DNA from: Diphasiastrum complanatum
Taxonomy: Eukaryota > Streptophyta > Lycopodiopsida > Lycopodiales > Lycopodiaceae
Length of the DNA: 64,000 nt
Direction of reading: 5' to 3'
Assembly: GCA_029204225.1 (NCBI GenBank)
Contig: CM055108.1
Location: 14,487,744 to 14,551,743, forward strand
This document shows positions 43,890-54,720 of this stretch, in pieces. The position numbers and the translations under genes are program-made. The notes under the pieces are model-generated. The model had not been told where the DNA came from. It did no database searches and worked only from the letters and a program-made list of their open reading frames with translations. Positions within the stretch are counted from its first letter, which is position 1. Every line of letters begins with the position of its first letter.

Positions 43890-45497
43890 GCGTATCTCTT
43901 GTTAAAGATATAGATGTGCTCAACAAAAAGGTCAGAAACAACAAGAAAAAAAGATTGGTAACCAAGGATATACGTGATCTATCATCTAGAGGAGGTTATC
44001 AAAATAGACGAATCTATGCTTTCAAGTTATAAGTTATAGCTTATTTGGTTTAATATTGCTTCAACTTTTAGTCAATCATAATCACTAGTTCTGTTATTTA
44101 TTAATTTCAACTTTCTATTGATTTGTTTATTATGTTGCTATGAATACTATGATTGTCCTAATCTCTACTGACAGTTTCATGAACATTATGTTTGCAATGC
44201 AGATCAACATTGGTTGCTGAAGACCATTTGGCCACTGAGATTTCGATTGGAAACTCAAAACTCACTAGGTTCTATTTTGACTTCTAAATCTATGAAATCA
44301 ATGTTAAACAATAATAAAATGAACAAGATTAAGGCTTCAGTTGCTGATAACATTATGAATGAAGTTGGAAAAATATTGGACACTACATTGGTTCAGGGGG
44401 CATGTGATTTTTCTAGCATCAGTAGAGAAGCATATGCAACAATGTTTAAGATGATAAAGGAGGCATTTGCACAGGTAAGTATTTGAAAGTTTCCAATCCC
44501 ACGACCATTTCATTTAAAAAAAAAAAGACATTTTAAACCAAGGTATGCAGACAGTAGTTGGTAATCCATCTCATATCAATGAAGTGTATTGTTCGAAAGG
44601 AGAATGTCTAGCATATAGCAATTCCAACAATTTATTTATTGACATTAATCAATTACTAACATTCATCATAAATCTATATGGTATTACAAATGAGAATGTC
44701 AATAACGAGTTGATAGTTGTTCTCAAGTTAGATGAGTCTCAAATTATAAAAGGACACAAAATGGAGAGAGTCAGTCTTACGATCATGAATGGAGCACTTT
44801 CAAATTCAAAAGACTTAGAAGGCCTCAACTTCAGTGTTCAATCGAAAAATGATATTTGGTGGTTGGCAGCTTTTCAAGTATAGTAGTTCTTTCACATATT
44901 AAATAGGGATAATCTAATATGGATTTCATTTGAAAAATCTTCTCTGTGTTAATATTATTCTAAATCATTTTTTTGTTTCTCTTATAGGTGATGAAAGAAG
45001 ACCATGACATTCTCTCATGGATATTTAATAGAATGTCATATCTTACCACCCAAAATTCACATGGATGGAGATCTACTCAATATTATTAAAACTGGCACTT
45101 TCAACATAGAATGGCATTTAGCAAGAGATCTGAAGACATTAAAATGTATATTCAATGTATTTCATGGCGCTAACTCTAAAGAGCCATGTTTGTACTGCAT
45201 CAAGACAACAAAAGACATGATAAGGAGTACAAAAATATCATTGAGAAGATCCTAATTGGAAACTCGTACTACCGATTCCTCTTCAAAATGTTCATATTTG
45301 TACATTGCATGCAGAGGTGCGTATAATAGAAAAAATAATATATCTTCACATCTTCTTTGCATGGAATTGTGAGCTAGAGGCATCTGCGAAGAAAGCTATT
45401 TCCAAATTAGAGGATGTGTTGTCTAAAGCAGGCTTACATAAAGGCCATGTTAAAATAAAAAAAAGATGACAAGCTATTAGGTAAAACAGAAAATATT
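43890..45497 (+). pseudogene. Unknown repeated gene family, copy 2
   Basis: Same gene as the minus-strand copy at 34570-36270, here on the plus strand. Exon pieces: 43899-44033 (DIDVLNKKVRNNKKKRLVTK), 44200-44475 (ADNIMNEVGKILDTTLVQG, donor gcacag|gtaagt), 44548-44880 (NNELIVVLKLDESQIIKGHK; NDIWWLAAFQ) and, after acceptor ttataggtg, 44990-45470 (KEDHDILSWIFNRMSYL, then NIEWHLARDLKTLKCIFNV in another frame). Trp codons lost in copy 1 are intact here, but frameshifts occur, for example after 45050. The copy is cut off at 45497, where a Copia element begins. Exons and splice sites show it is a genuine spliced gene family. Confidence 0.5.
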
Positions 45498-46411
45498 TTG
45501 TAGAACAACTGATCAAACAGATCTTGATTCTACTAACAAAGTGCGTAGTTTACTTGACACAGGATGAGAAAGAGACGAACGCGAACTCGAAACATTTCTA
45601 TTCGTGACCAACTCGAAAGATTCATGATAGATTCGTGAAACAGTTCTCTTGTAGAAGCTTGTGACTTTTTTGTTGAACCTCGAAAGATTTGTGAACAGAA
45701 TCTTGTCGCAAAATATTTTGTTTCTTGTTCAAACCTCAGATGTCATGAAATTGTCGTGAATAATTCATGAAATCTTCTGGACTGTTCTTCAAGCTCACTT
45801 GTCGCAAACAGTTCACGAAATATTCTGATTCTCAAGCTCAAGAATTGTCATTTGTCGTGAACAATTCACAAAAGACGAAAATGTCACGAACAATTCACGA
45901 AACACGAAGCTGAGACAAAGAGATGGACTGTCGTGAACAATTGGCGAACAGAATTTATTCGACCCTGAAAACATAGTTTCTATTGTAATATCAACTGTTG
46001 TAAAAGATTAGATATCTACTGTTACAACATTGAAAGGCCAAAATACCTATAAATAAAAGGCCAAAAGACATGTCCTGTAACAATATAAATACATGTGCAC
46101 TACTCGTTGTCACTCACTTACTCAATCAGAGACACAACAACAAGATAAGACAACAAAAGATGTATATTGATGATTCAGATTCAGAGTTATAAAAATTTGT
46201 TTTTGATTAATAATTTCTTATTGTCTAAAATTGTCTTAAGTTGTCTCTCACTTCCGCATATAATTTTTGCACGCATATTCAATCAGAGCTAATATTGTTC
46301 TTTTAGTAAATAGATCAGATACAGACCTGATTGAAGACATTGATATTAGTTTGATTTATTCAAACTCTCATCATGTTCTCTATGGAAGAATAATTACTAG
46401 TTTTCCTAAAG

Positions 46412-46423
46412 TGGTATCAGAGC
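46412..46423 (+). promoter_or_regulatory. tRNA-Met primer-binding site
   Basis: TGGTATCAGAGC, the standard plant Copia primer site for minus-strand DNA synthesis, 113 bp upstream of the gag start at 46525. A second, shorter match (aatcagagc) lies at 46280. Confidence 0.8.
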
Positions 46424-46524
46424 ATACAGAATCAAAATTGATACAGTGGTATCTTCGTACCCCTCTTAGCATTCTTAATACATCCATCAGCAAGCTGTTA
46501 TATGGAGTAATTTAGAAATAGAAG

Positions 46525-48645
46525 ATGTCGTCGATCATCAATATTCAAGCTAAAATCACTAAGATCTTGGATCCAGAAGGGGTAAACTACTTGATTTGAA
46601 AATTAAAGACTTCACTCTCATTGAAGGACGAAGGTCTATGGCAATGGGTAGAACCAATTGAGGAAAAGCCAATAACTACTCTTGATAAAGAACTTCAAGA
46701 ATGGATAAAAAATGACAAAGCTATAGAAACTATTGCATCTTCAGTGCATGACAATATAATGCTAGATCTTACATCAATTTCAAACACAAAATATTTATGG
46801 GAAGTATTGCAAACCAAGAATGAGACTCGATCTCGTAATCAAACCATGTTCTTGGAAGACCAATTGAAATTGTATTTTCTGCACCAGAATTCTGCAAGGA
46901 ATTAAACAGATCTTTAATATTTCACAGAGAATATCTTAGTTATTTTCTTCGAGCCCTACCCAGGTCATTCCACACAACAAAAATCTTATTCACAAAAGAT
47001 GCAATGATGACATTTCAAAAGGCAATAGACGAAGTTAAAGGGGAAGTAGAAGCTTGTGAATGCTATGACGACAATGGTGAGTCCGAAAATGCTCTATTTA
47101 CTCAGAAGAATAAATCTTCTAAGAAGTATAAGTTTAAGAAAGAGTCATCTAAAAAGAATGAGTCTAAGACAAATGAACAACAATCTGGTAAACAATAGAA
47201 GAATTCTGGTGATAAGTAGATCGGCAACAGATGCAGAAGATCCAGTCACACCGAAGATAAGTGTTGGTTAAATCCAAAGATTGAATGCATTCATTCTCAT
47301 AAATAGCGTCATGCAGCAGTAGACTATTATCAGAATCCCATAGACAAAAAGGAACAGAATTGAAGCGAACCTTCATATTCAAACCATGTCGAAGACAAAG
47401 TAGAATGCTCCAAAGCAGCAAAAGACAGGGCAACAAGGAGCTCAACAACCTATGTTAGTGCTGGTCTATGTTGTTTATCTAATTCAATTCGAGAAGTAGT
47501 ATTTGATTCGGAAGCCACCTCACATTTTGTTTTTTCGAAACAAATTTTGTCTAAGTACAAGAAGATGAACTATTTGAGATTTATTATACTTGGAGACGGT
47601 TCTAAACATGTGGTTGATGGAACTGGTGTATTATGGCTAGATACGAATTAGGGAGATAAGAAACTGGAGGAAGTTCTCTATGTTCCTACTCTTGATAAAG
47701 ATCTTCTATCCATAGCTAAGAACTCTTGTAAATTGTTCGAGGAAGATTTTGATAACTTGGTTGCTAAAGGCAACAGAGAAGGAAATTTATATCACCTGAA
47801 CATTTGAACAAGAATCGAACAAGCCAATCAAACTCAAGAATCAACAAATATACTGTGGAACAAAAGGCTATGTCACATGAACATTTCTAGAAGTCTTGTA
47901 CCAAGCCAACAAAAGTCAGAGAATTCAAGGAGTCAAAATCAAAAGTAGAGATATTTGAACCACCTGTTAATCCTGTCTTAAAGGCAAGATGACTAGAACA
48001 CCTTTCAGTAAGGATGTTTATAAAGCAACTAAGGTAATTGAAATTGTGCATTCAGATATTTTTAGACCATTTGGAGTATTGTCTTTAGGTGATGCAAAAT
48101 ACTTCATAATGTTTATTGATAACTTCAGCAAGTTCGCTGTAGTATACTTTATTTGTACCAAATCTGACGCTTTCGAGAAATTCGTTGAGTATACGAATTG
48201 GGCTGAGAAGCAGATAGGCAATAAGCTGAAGCAGATTCGAACAGATCATGGGGGTGAGTATATTTCCAACGAATTCAATGCTTACTGTATTGATCGAGGT
48301 ATTATGCATACAAAGACTGCATCATACAGACCTCGGCACAATGGAATAGCTGAACGAAAGAATCGTACACTGAGGGAAGCTGCAAGGTATATGATGGCTC
48401 ATGCAAAAGCACCAAAACAATTGTGGGTAGAAGTAGTGGCTATCTCAAATTATCTTCAGAATCGTATTCTGAAATCTTGAATACCGAATAAAACTCCTCA
48501 TGAGATATGGTGGAAGACGAAGCCAAATCTAGCACATGTTCAGACATTTGGATGCGCAGTGTATATGCACATACCAGATAAGCTGAGAAAAAAACTTGAT
48601 GAAAAGACTAAACACGGTTTTAAATATGGTAGGCTTTTCAAGCTT
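46525..48645 (+). pseudogene. Copia element 2 gag-pol remnant
   Basis: Gag starts at ATG 46525 (MSSIINIQAKITKILDPEG) and, after a TGA at 46597, continues LKTSLSLKDEGLWQWVEP..SVHDNIMLDLTSISNTKYLWE. A knuckle-like SSHTEDKCWLNP region lies near 47240. Protease reads VVFDSEATSHF near 47510, with the usual Gly after Asp-Ser replaced by Glu, which should inactivate it. Integrase (47989-48480) has HSDIFRPFG, RTDHGGEYISNEF and NGIAERKNRTLREA, giving the D-D-E set. A stop at 48478 follows, then TFGCAVYMHIPDKLR to about 48630. Several stops and frameshifts occur upstream of integrase. RT and RNase H are absent because the sequence switches to another Copia copy. Confidence 0.85.
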
Positions 48646-48789
48646 GATGCTTTTGTGGAAGCTAACCATTGTGGATTGATAGCCAAGGAGAAGATAACAC
48701 AAGTGTCACAAGAGATTGGATCACTCCAATCACAAATTTATGGAGGTTATGTGCAAGGAGGAGCCTATTTTTGGGCTACCTAGATCTTT

Positions 48790-51600
48790 GATTAGAGATG
48801 GTGATGCATGGGAGGCATGAGCTTTGGCTAAAGCATCTAAGTTTCCTTTCTCAAGATCTACCACAAAGTCATCATTATCCTTGCAATCACTTCACTCAAG
48901 AATGCACTTTCCAAGTGTAAGAAGCAATGGTGGATCTAATTATTGCACTGGGCAAGTTTATTCACAAGTTTTCTCACTCTCCATAGTTAATGATGATAGA
49001 TATTATTTTTTCTACTTTACATGAGAATGGAGTCTCTCCTTGAGATGAATGATTTGATGGATATTGTTGTAGGTGTGAAGGAAAGACCTTTGGCACCTCA
49101 AGAACAATTGATGTATAATAGGAGGGCAAAGAAAGCTCTTCATGTGATCAAGATGAATGCTACAAATGAACTTTTCAGCAAAGTTGGTAAGTGTACTTCA
49201 TCAAGTGAGGCTTGGGAAGCTTTGAAGAAGCTTTATGAGTCCAAGTCTACGTCAAGGGTACCAACCCTTAGGTGGAAAATCTTTCAATGTTTGCAAAAGA
49301 AGGATGAAAGTCCTCATGCTTTTGTTTTGAGGGTTGCAGCATTCAATGATGAGTTAGCATGTATTGATGAAAGCACTAAGGAAGTAGAACTTGTTCAAGA
49401 TGTTCTTGGTGGCTTCTTGGATGATCATTCTAATCTTGTTCAAAGTTTTGCTATTAAAAAGTCTTTGCCAAGTATGTCGGATTTGCAAGAGATCTTGGTG
49501 AATGAGGAGTCTAGGCTTCTATCAACAGGAGGACCTACTTCCATTTCTCAAGTTGGAGAGGAGGACGCTATGTTCTTAGGGGGCAAGTTCAAGGGAAAGG
49601 CAAAGGCAAGTGTTCTAAAGGGCAAGATCAAGGTGAGGCTTCTAATTTTCTTGGCAAGAAGAAAAATAGATCTAAGCTAAAATGTTTCTATTGTGGAGTC
49701 AAAGGACATTTTGCTAGTTAGTGCTTCTAGAAAAAGAGAGATCAAGATGAGAAGCGAGGAAATTTCACTTTTGATGAGGATGGTGTTGATGAGAGAAATT
49801 CAAGTGATTCTTTTTTTATGTCTTATTGTTTGCTAACCAATGATGGAGATATTGATCCATGGTGGATTGATAGTGGAGCAAGCTTTCATATGACATGTCA
49901 CAAAGAGTACTTCACTTCTTTGGTGCCTTATGAAGGAGAGAAGAAGGTCATCAACATGGCCAATGATGGTAAAGTTGTTATCAAGGGCATTGGTACTATT
50001 CCAATTTTTCTCTCATCTACAAATAGGAATGTAAGCTTGAAGAATGTTTTGTTCATACCTTCCATTACTACGAATGTGCTTAGCGTGTCAAATGGTTGAG
50101 AAAGGGCAGAAAAGTGAAATTTGCTAGTGATTCTTGTTTGATCAAAAGGAATGAAGTCTTGATTGCTCAAGGCAAGAGACAAGGTGAGCTCTACAAACTT
50201 CATGGATTTGTTGGTTCTAACCATGGTGGTCTAAAAGAAGCAAGTTTGTGAGCTTTGTTCAATGTCAAAGTCACAAAGGTGTCTTATTCTAGATCTAGCT
50301 CAAGATCTAATATGCCTTTTCATTTAGTACATTTGGATGTACATTGTACTAGTTCTTTGAGTAATGGAGGAGCAAAGATGTTTGTGACTTGCATTGATGA
50401 CTTTAGTAGATATTGTTGGACTTATATTCTAAAGAGTGAGGATTTCATATTTTATGTCTTTCTCAAGCTCAAGAATGTTGTGGAGAGTCAATTCTACATG
50501 AAGATCAAGAGCTTAAAGTTGGCAAATGAAGACCTATCAACAAAGTTCAAATGAAGACCTATCAACAAGGTTTGTATGGCACAGGAGATCAAGACGGAGC
50601 TTTCAAAATCAAAGGTTCTACATAGTGTGGAAGAGAGGAAGATCAATCCTTTTGAAAGAGCGAAATCCATAGTGTGGAAGAGAGGAAGATCAATCTTTTC
50701 GAAAGAGCGAAATCCATGAGGGTGAATGCAAATCTTTCTAAGTCATTTTGGGGTGAAGCTTTTATGTGTGCTAGCTTTGTTTGAAATAGGTACTCAAATG
50801 AAGACTTGGATGGTAAGAATTCATTTGAGGTTCTTTTTGGTAAGAAGCCAAGGATGGCGCATTTGAAGATCTTTGGTATTACTTGCTATGTCAACTCATC
50901 TTTTGGATTTTTGAAGGGAATATTTGTTGGCTATAGTGAAGTAATGAAAGTTTATAGGGTTTACATTCATAAGTCAAAGACATTTCACATTTCTGAGGAT
51001 GTTGTCTTTGAAGAGGAGAATGTGGATAAGCTTGATGTTGTTGATGTTGATCAATCTAACATTTTTGGTGGTCGTGAAGATGATTCTTTGGATGGTAATG
51101 GTGGAGATGCCTCCCCAAGTCAAGTTCTAAGAATATCCTCAAGGGAAAGAAAAAAACCATCTAGGCTTACATATGATGAGAAGGGTAAGCAAGTTGAAGG
51201 TACAAACTTTGTTTTACTCACATGTTTTGGTTCATCTTCTTGTCTAGATGATGCTATGCAAGTGGATGATGGTTTTCAAGAATTGAAAGCAATTAATGGA
51301 TTTGGAAAAGAGGTCTTAGTCAATAACTTTGATCGTTCAAGTGGAAGATCAAGAGGTTGATCTCAAAGAGCTTCAACAACACAAAAGGAAAGGTGGCAAT
51401 TTGGAGCTATGGCAAGAGCATAAAAGGGAAATCAAGTGGCAAAGATACTTTGGATCTGTTTTTGCAGGTGTTTGAAGATCAATTAAGGTCAAAGGAGCAT
51501 CAAGGAAGTGTTGTTCAAGTTTACTTTATTTGTTCTATCTCATGTTTGAGCAATTTCATGTGAATGTGTGCAAATTGTCAAGATATGGTGAAACTAGCTA
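48790..51600 (+). pseudogene. Copia element 3 gag-pol, no reverse transcriptase
   Basis: Related in Gag to the element at 22.2 kb. ATG 49021 begins MRMESLLEMNDLMDIVVGVK, with ALHVIKMNATNELFSKVGKC and the LPSMSDLQEILVNEESRL segment. The knuckle KCFYCGVKGHFAS is followed by two TAGs (49719 and 49728). Protease WWIDSGASFHMTC stands at 49861-49900. The GAG pre-integrase region is reduced and the integrase is broken: HLDVHCTSSLSNGG and CIDDFSRYCW are present, but the GGEY and NG.AERKN parts are lost around two small tandem duplications (50523-50572 and 50621-50714). Integrase C-terminal sequence (FWGEAF; KIFGITCYVN) runs to TGA 51358. RT and RNase H are missing altogether. Confidence 0.85.
50621..50714 (+). 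repeat. 47-bp tandem duplication
   Basis: Two adjacent 47-bp units (50621-50667 and 50668-50714) differing at two bases, within the integrase region of Copia element 3. A separate 25-bp tandem duplication lies at 50523-50547 and 50548-50572. Both disrupt the integrase frame. Confidence 0.9.
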
Positions 51601-51611
51601 CATTATTTTGA

Positions 51612-52470
51612 TGTTGGAATTGTACTAGCATTCTTGGCTGGTTTTATTGATGGAAATGAAACTATGTGAAAAGTAGAGTACTAAGGACCATAAATGGATC
51701 TTTGAATGATCCACAAGGTGATTGTATGCTTGTTAAACAATCTATCAGAAACTAGTCATCAGAAAACAAGATCTAGTTTAGCAGCTTGATAGGAAACAAG
51801 TAGAGACAATCAAAGCATTGATCAATTATTATAATCCAACTCCACACGTGTGGAAATAAGACTGTAGTACGGCCTGTAGACAGTGTTTACAAAGTGCCAA
51901 AGCTGGGTTTCATTGGAAAAATAGAGTAATCACCATACAATGAGAGGCCATCACTCACATGTTATGCTCTTATATGGTTGTCCATAGGAAGAGCACTCCC
52001 TATTATTATCCACATAGTACTAATAGGGGTAGAAATTGGCTAGGTAGATTAGGAAGTGCCTCACGAAACCTTGAATATAATGAATCCCACCTTGTACAAA
52101 TTGGCGTGCCCTTGTACAGAACCAGTGTGAAAATCATGGCCTTACTCTCCTCTCCCTTCTGCCTTGTAAAAATGCCCAGAGGTACTCCGAACGGTCAATA
52201 AGGAGCCATATTGCTAATTTGAGCAGTCACTATTACCGTTATCGTTGCCCTCTGTTGCACTGCAATGCATGATCAATCTGTCTAGCGAAATTCCAGTCTA
52301 AACACAAGTTAGACTCATTTTTAACAAAAACTGTTATTTTTAGTAAACAACGGGATGTTCTGATTAGAAAATCTCGTAAATCTGGCAGTCAATTAGAAAA
52401 CGGATTGTGCATAGTGCAAACAATAGTGACCTAGCATTGATTGGGCCACTGTCCAAAAATGGCAGTAGGC
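51612..52470 (+). repeat. LTR-like sequence after Copia element 3
   Basis: TGTTGGAATTGTACTAG at 51612 is a typical LTR start and follows the broken pol. The segment contains CACACGTGTG at 51843-51852. The 3' edge is uncertain (a TTTTTAACA string ends near 52325). No coding signal. Confidence 0.4.
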
Positions 52471-52483
52471 GGGTTATAAACTC

Positions 52484-52630
52484 CCTATATATATGAGGGC
52501 AAGTCATCACATTTCACTTGTTTACTCGCGCTGTTTACTCGCCTGTCTGTTTACTCGTGTCTTTCATAACTCGCCTGTCCATTACTCATGCTTTGTATTA
52601 CTCGCCTACAATATATAACTCGCCCTCAAA
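52484..52630 (+). promoter_or_regulatory. TATA box and short-repeat leader
   Basis: A tatatatatgag TATA-like box near 52486 is followed by several degenerate repeats of 'tttactcgcctgt' (52520-52625). The first ATG of the next open frame is at 52661. The layout fits a promoter and 5' leader, possibly of an LTR element. Confidence 0.45.
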
Positions 52631-52660
52631 GCTAATACATTGTTGTACAAATTTCTACCA

Positions 52661-53150
52661 ATGGCACCCAAACGTCGTCTTTCGGGCGGTAGTGCACCAC
52701 TTAGTCAACGAACCAGAGTCACTCGAAGTGCTGCTGCACAAACTGGACCCAATCACTCCTCTAGCCCGTCTACTTCCTCACGCACCTCAACCTCACCATC
52801 CGCGTCCCAACAGACCGGATCAACCTCGTCAACCTCTCCAACTTCATTCTCGTCCCCTAGCCGAGAAGAGAGAGAAACATCTCCCCGATCTGCCAGCCAC
52901 CTTGCTGCTCGTGCCGCACACACACCTTTGCAACACACCATTCTACCGTTACGGAGCGGGAGATCGTTGCTCTGTGCACCGACGGCTGCCTGGCGGTTTT
53001 GACCGCTACAGGTCTCCATAATATGCAGGTGCCCCTTCTTCAAGACCTTGCCCTAGTCCGTCTCCACCTTTGACAAAGATACTTTTACTGTCACCTACAA
53101 GGGCTAGGACCATGCGATTCCCCTTGACCCACAACTAATTTCCATCGCGC
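52661..53150 (+). pseudogene. Ser/Thr-rich unknown protein start
   Basis: ATG 52661 reads MAPKRRLSGGSAPLSQRTRV and then a long Ser/Thr/Pro-rich low-complexity region. The frame ends at TGA 53000 (..TAAWRF), but an adjacent frame reads sensibly across the same point: VTEREIVALCTDGCLAVLTATG, then FDKDTFTVTYKG and IPLTPQLISIALMLPPS to about 53165. A frameshift near 52935 has therefore probably broken one longer gene. A basic N-terminus, a disordered linker and a small folded part would suit a retrotransposon Gag or a nuclear protein. I cannot tell which. Confidence 0.4.
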
Positions 53151-53165
53151 TCATGCTTCCACCCT

Positions 53166-54720
53166 CCGCTAACCTGCATTATTATAGGTCGTCCCTTGAA
53201 CTATGCTCAACATCGACCTATTCTCATTCATTGTATTTATCCTCAATGGACTTATGCTCAAACCTATGCTTAGCATGAGCTCACGCAGTCACACTGGACG
53301 TATGCTCAACATAAGTTCTTTTTGGACCTCATAAGACCTATGTTGAGTATAGGTCCAAAGAAAACTTATTAATTAAAAAATATATATATAAATTTCAAAA
53401 AGCTAAAATTAAAAAATCAAAAAATCAAAAGATCAAAAAACTAAAAAAAAACCTAAAATTAAAAAATTAAAAAAAAAAATCTAAAAACTTAAAAATTTAA
53501 AAATCAAAAAATTAAAAAAATCAAAAAATTAAAAAAATCAAAAAATGAGAAAAATTAAAAGTATTAAAAATATTAAAATATTGAAATATTAAGATATGAA
53601 AATACTAAAAAATCATAAAAATTTAATAAATCTAAAAATAAAAAATAAAAAAATAAAATTTAAAGAACAATATGAAAAAATAGAAATAAAAAATAAAATA
53701 CAAAATTTAAAATAAATTAAAAAAATAAAAAATTCTAAAACTAGACAACAAAATATTTTTCTTTTAAAATATAACTAAAAATTGAAATATAAAAACAATT
53801 TGATCATTCACAAATAATGTGAAATATCTTATAAACAGTTTTTTTAGATTAAAAAAAGATGAATACACTAATTCTAAAAGTTTCAAAAATGAAGTGGTCC
53901 GATAATCATTCACAGATACAAATTTAGTTACCTAGGATCAGAAAGTGGCTCCAACTATACAAATGTTTGTAGACCTATTAGATTTTATCGAAATGATCTA
54001 GTTGAAATTTTTTTATTGCATTGTAAAAATATATATGGACATTTTTATCTCTTTTAGAATATGATTATATTTATTTTAAAAATGAATTAAAAGTAGATTT
54101 TTGGACACTTTTATATTATGCGATTTGAGTTAAAAATATTTAAAATATTTTGCATCACTCATTCAAAATTTAAAATATTTGTAAAACGTAATATCTTACA
54201 AGTAATTAATTAGTTTTTAAATTTAAGATTCAAAATTTACGTGAATTACCAAAAAGTGTATCCTTTGTCATTTTTCTTTTCAAAAGATTTTACGTTAGTG
54301 GATGTTGTTACTTAGAAGCAGTCTACTTTTCAAGCAGATTCAAATCTTGGAAGAGATGTTAGTCTTGATTCAAATGATTTGATTGAAACTTTTTTACTAT
54401 AGTGTACAAACATTTATAAAAAAAAATTATGTAAATATTTTTATCTTTAAGAAAAGATGATCAGTATGTTTATTACAAATGATTGTTTCTAAAAAATAAT
54501 TTTTAAAATTTTTTGTGTTATTCAAATTCATTGATTATTCATATGGTTAGTTAAACAAATATTTTTCAATTTTCTATTTGAATCATTTTTTTAAATATCA
54601 AAGTATTAAGATAAATTTTTTAACCAACTTTCAAAATTATATCAAAATATTTTATATTGCATTTCAAAAAACATAAAAAAATATCAAATTCACCTGATTT
54701 AACAGTTGTTGTTGATAATA
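53166..54720. other. A-rich low-complexity region with short palindromic words
   Basis: Bases 53180-53350 hold several copies of 'tatgctcaacat' and its inverse 'atgttgagcata'. From 53360 to about 53760 the plus strand is almost pure A with T and few C/G, followed by AT-rich sequence. No gene. Confidence 0.6.

Larger units (their letters stand above)
45499..48650 (+). mobile_element. Copia element 2, inserted in the repeated gene
   Basis: The left edge is defined by comparison with copy 1 of the interrupted gene: similarity stops at 45497 and the element starts TGTAGAACAACTG at 45499. The LTR/leader contains TATA-like boxes (ctataaataaaagg near 46049; atataaatac near 46085). The 5' LTR may end at ..cacttccgca (46256) or just before 46412. 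The primer-binding site TGGTATCAGAGC, complementary to initiator tRNA-Met, is at 46412-46423. The element is broken off near 48650 by another Copia copy and lacks RT, RNase H and the 3' LTR. Confidence 0.7.
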
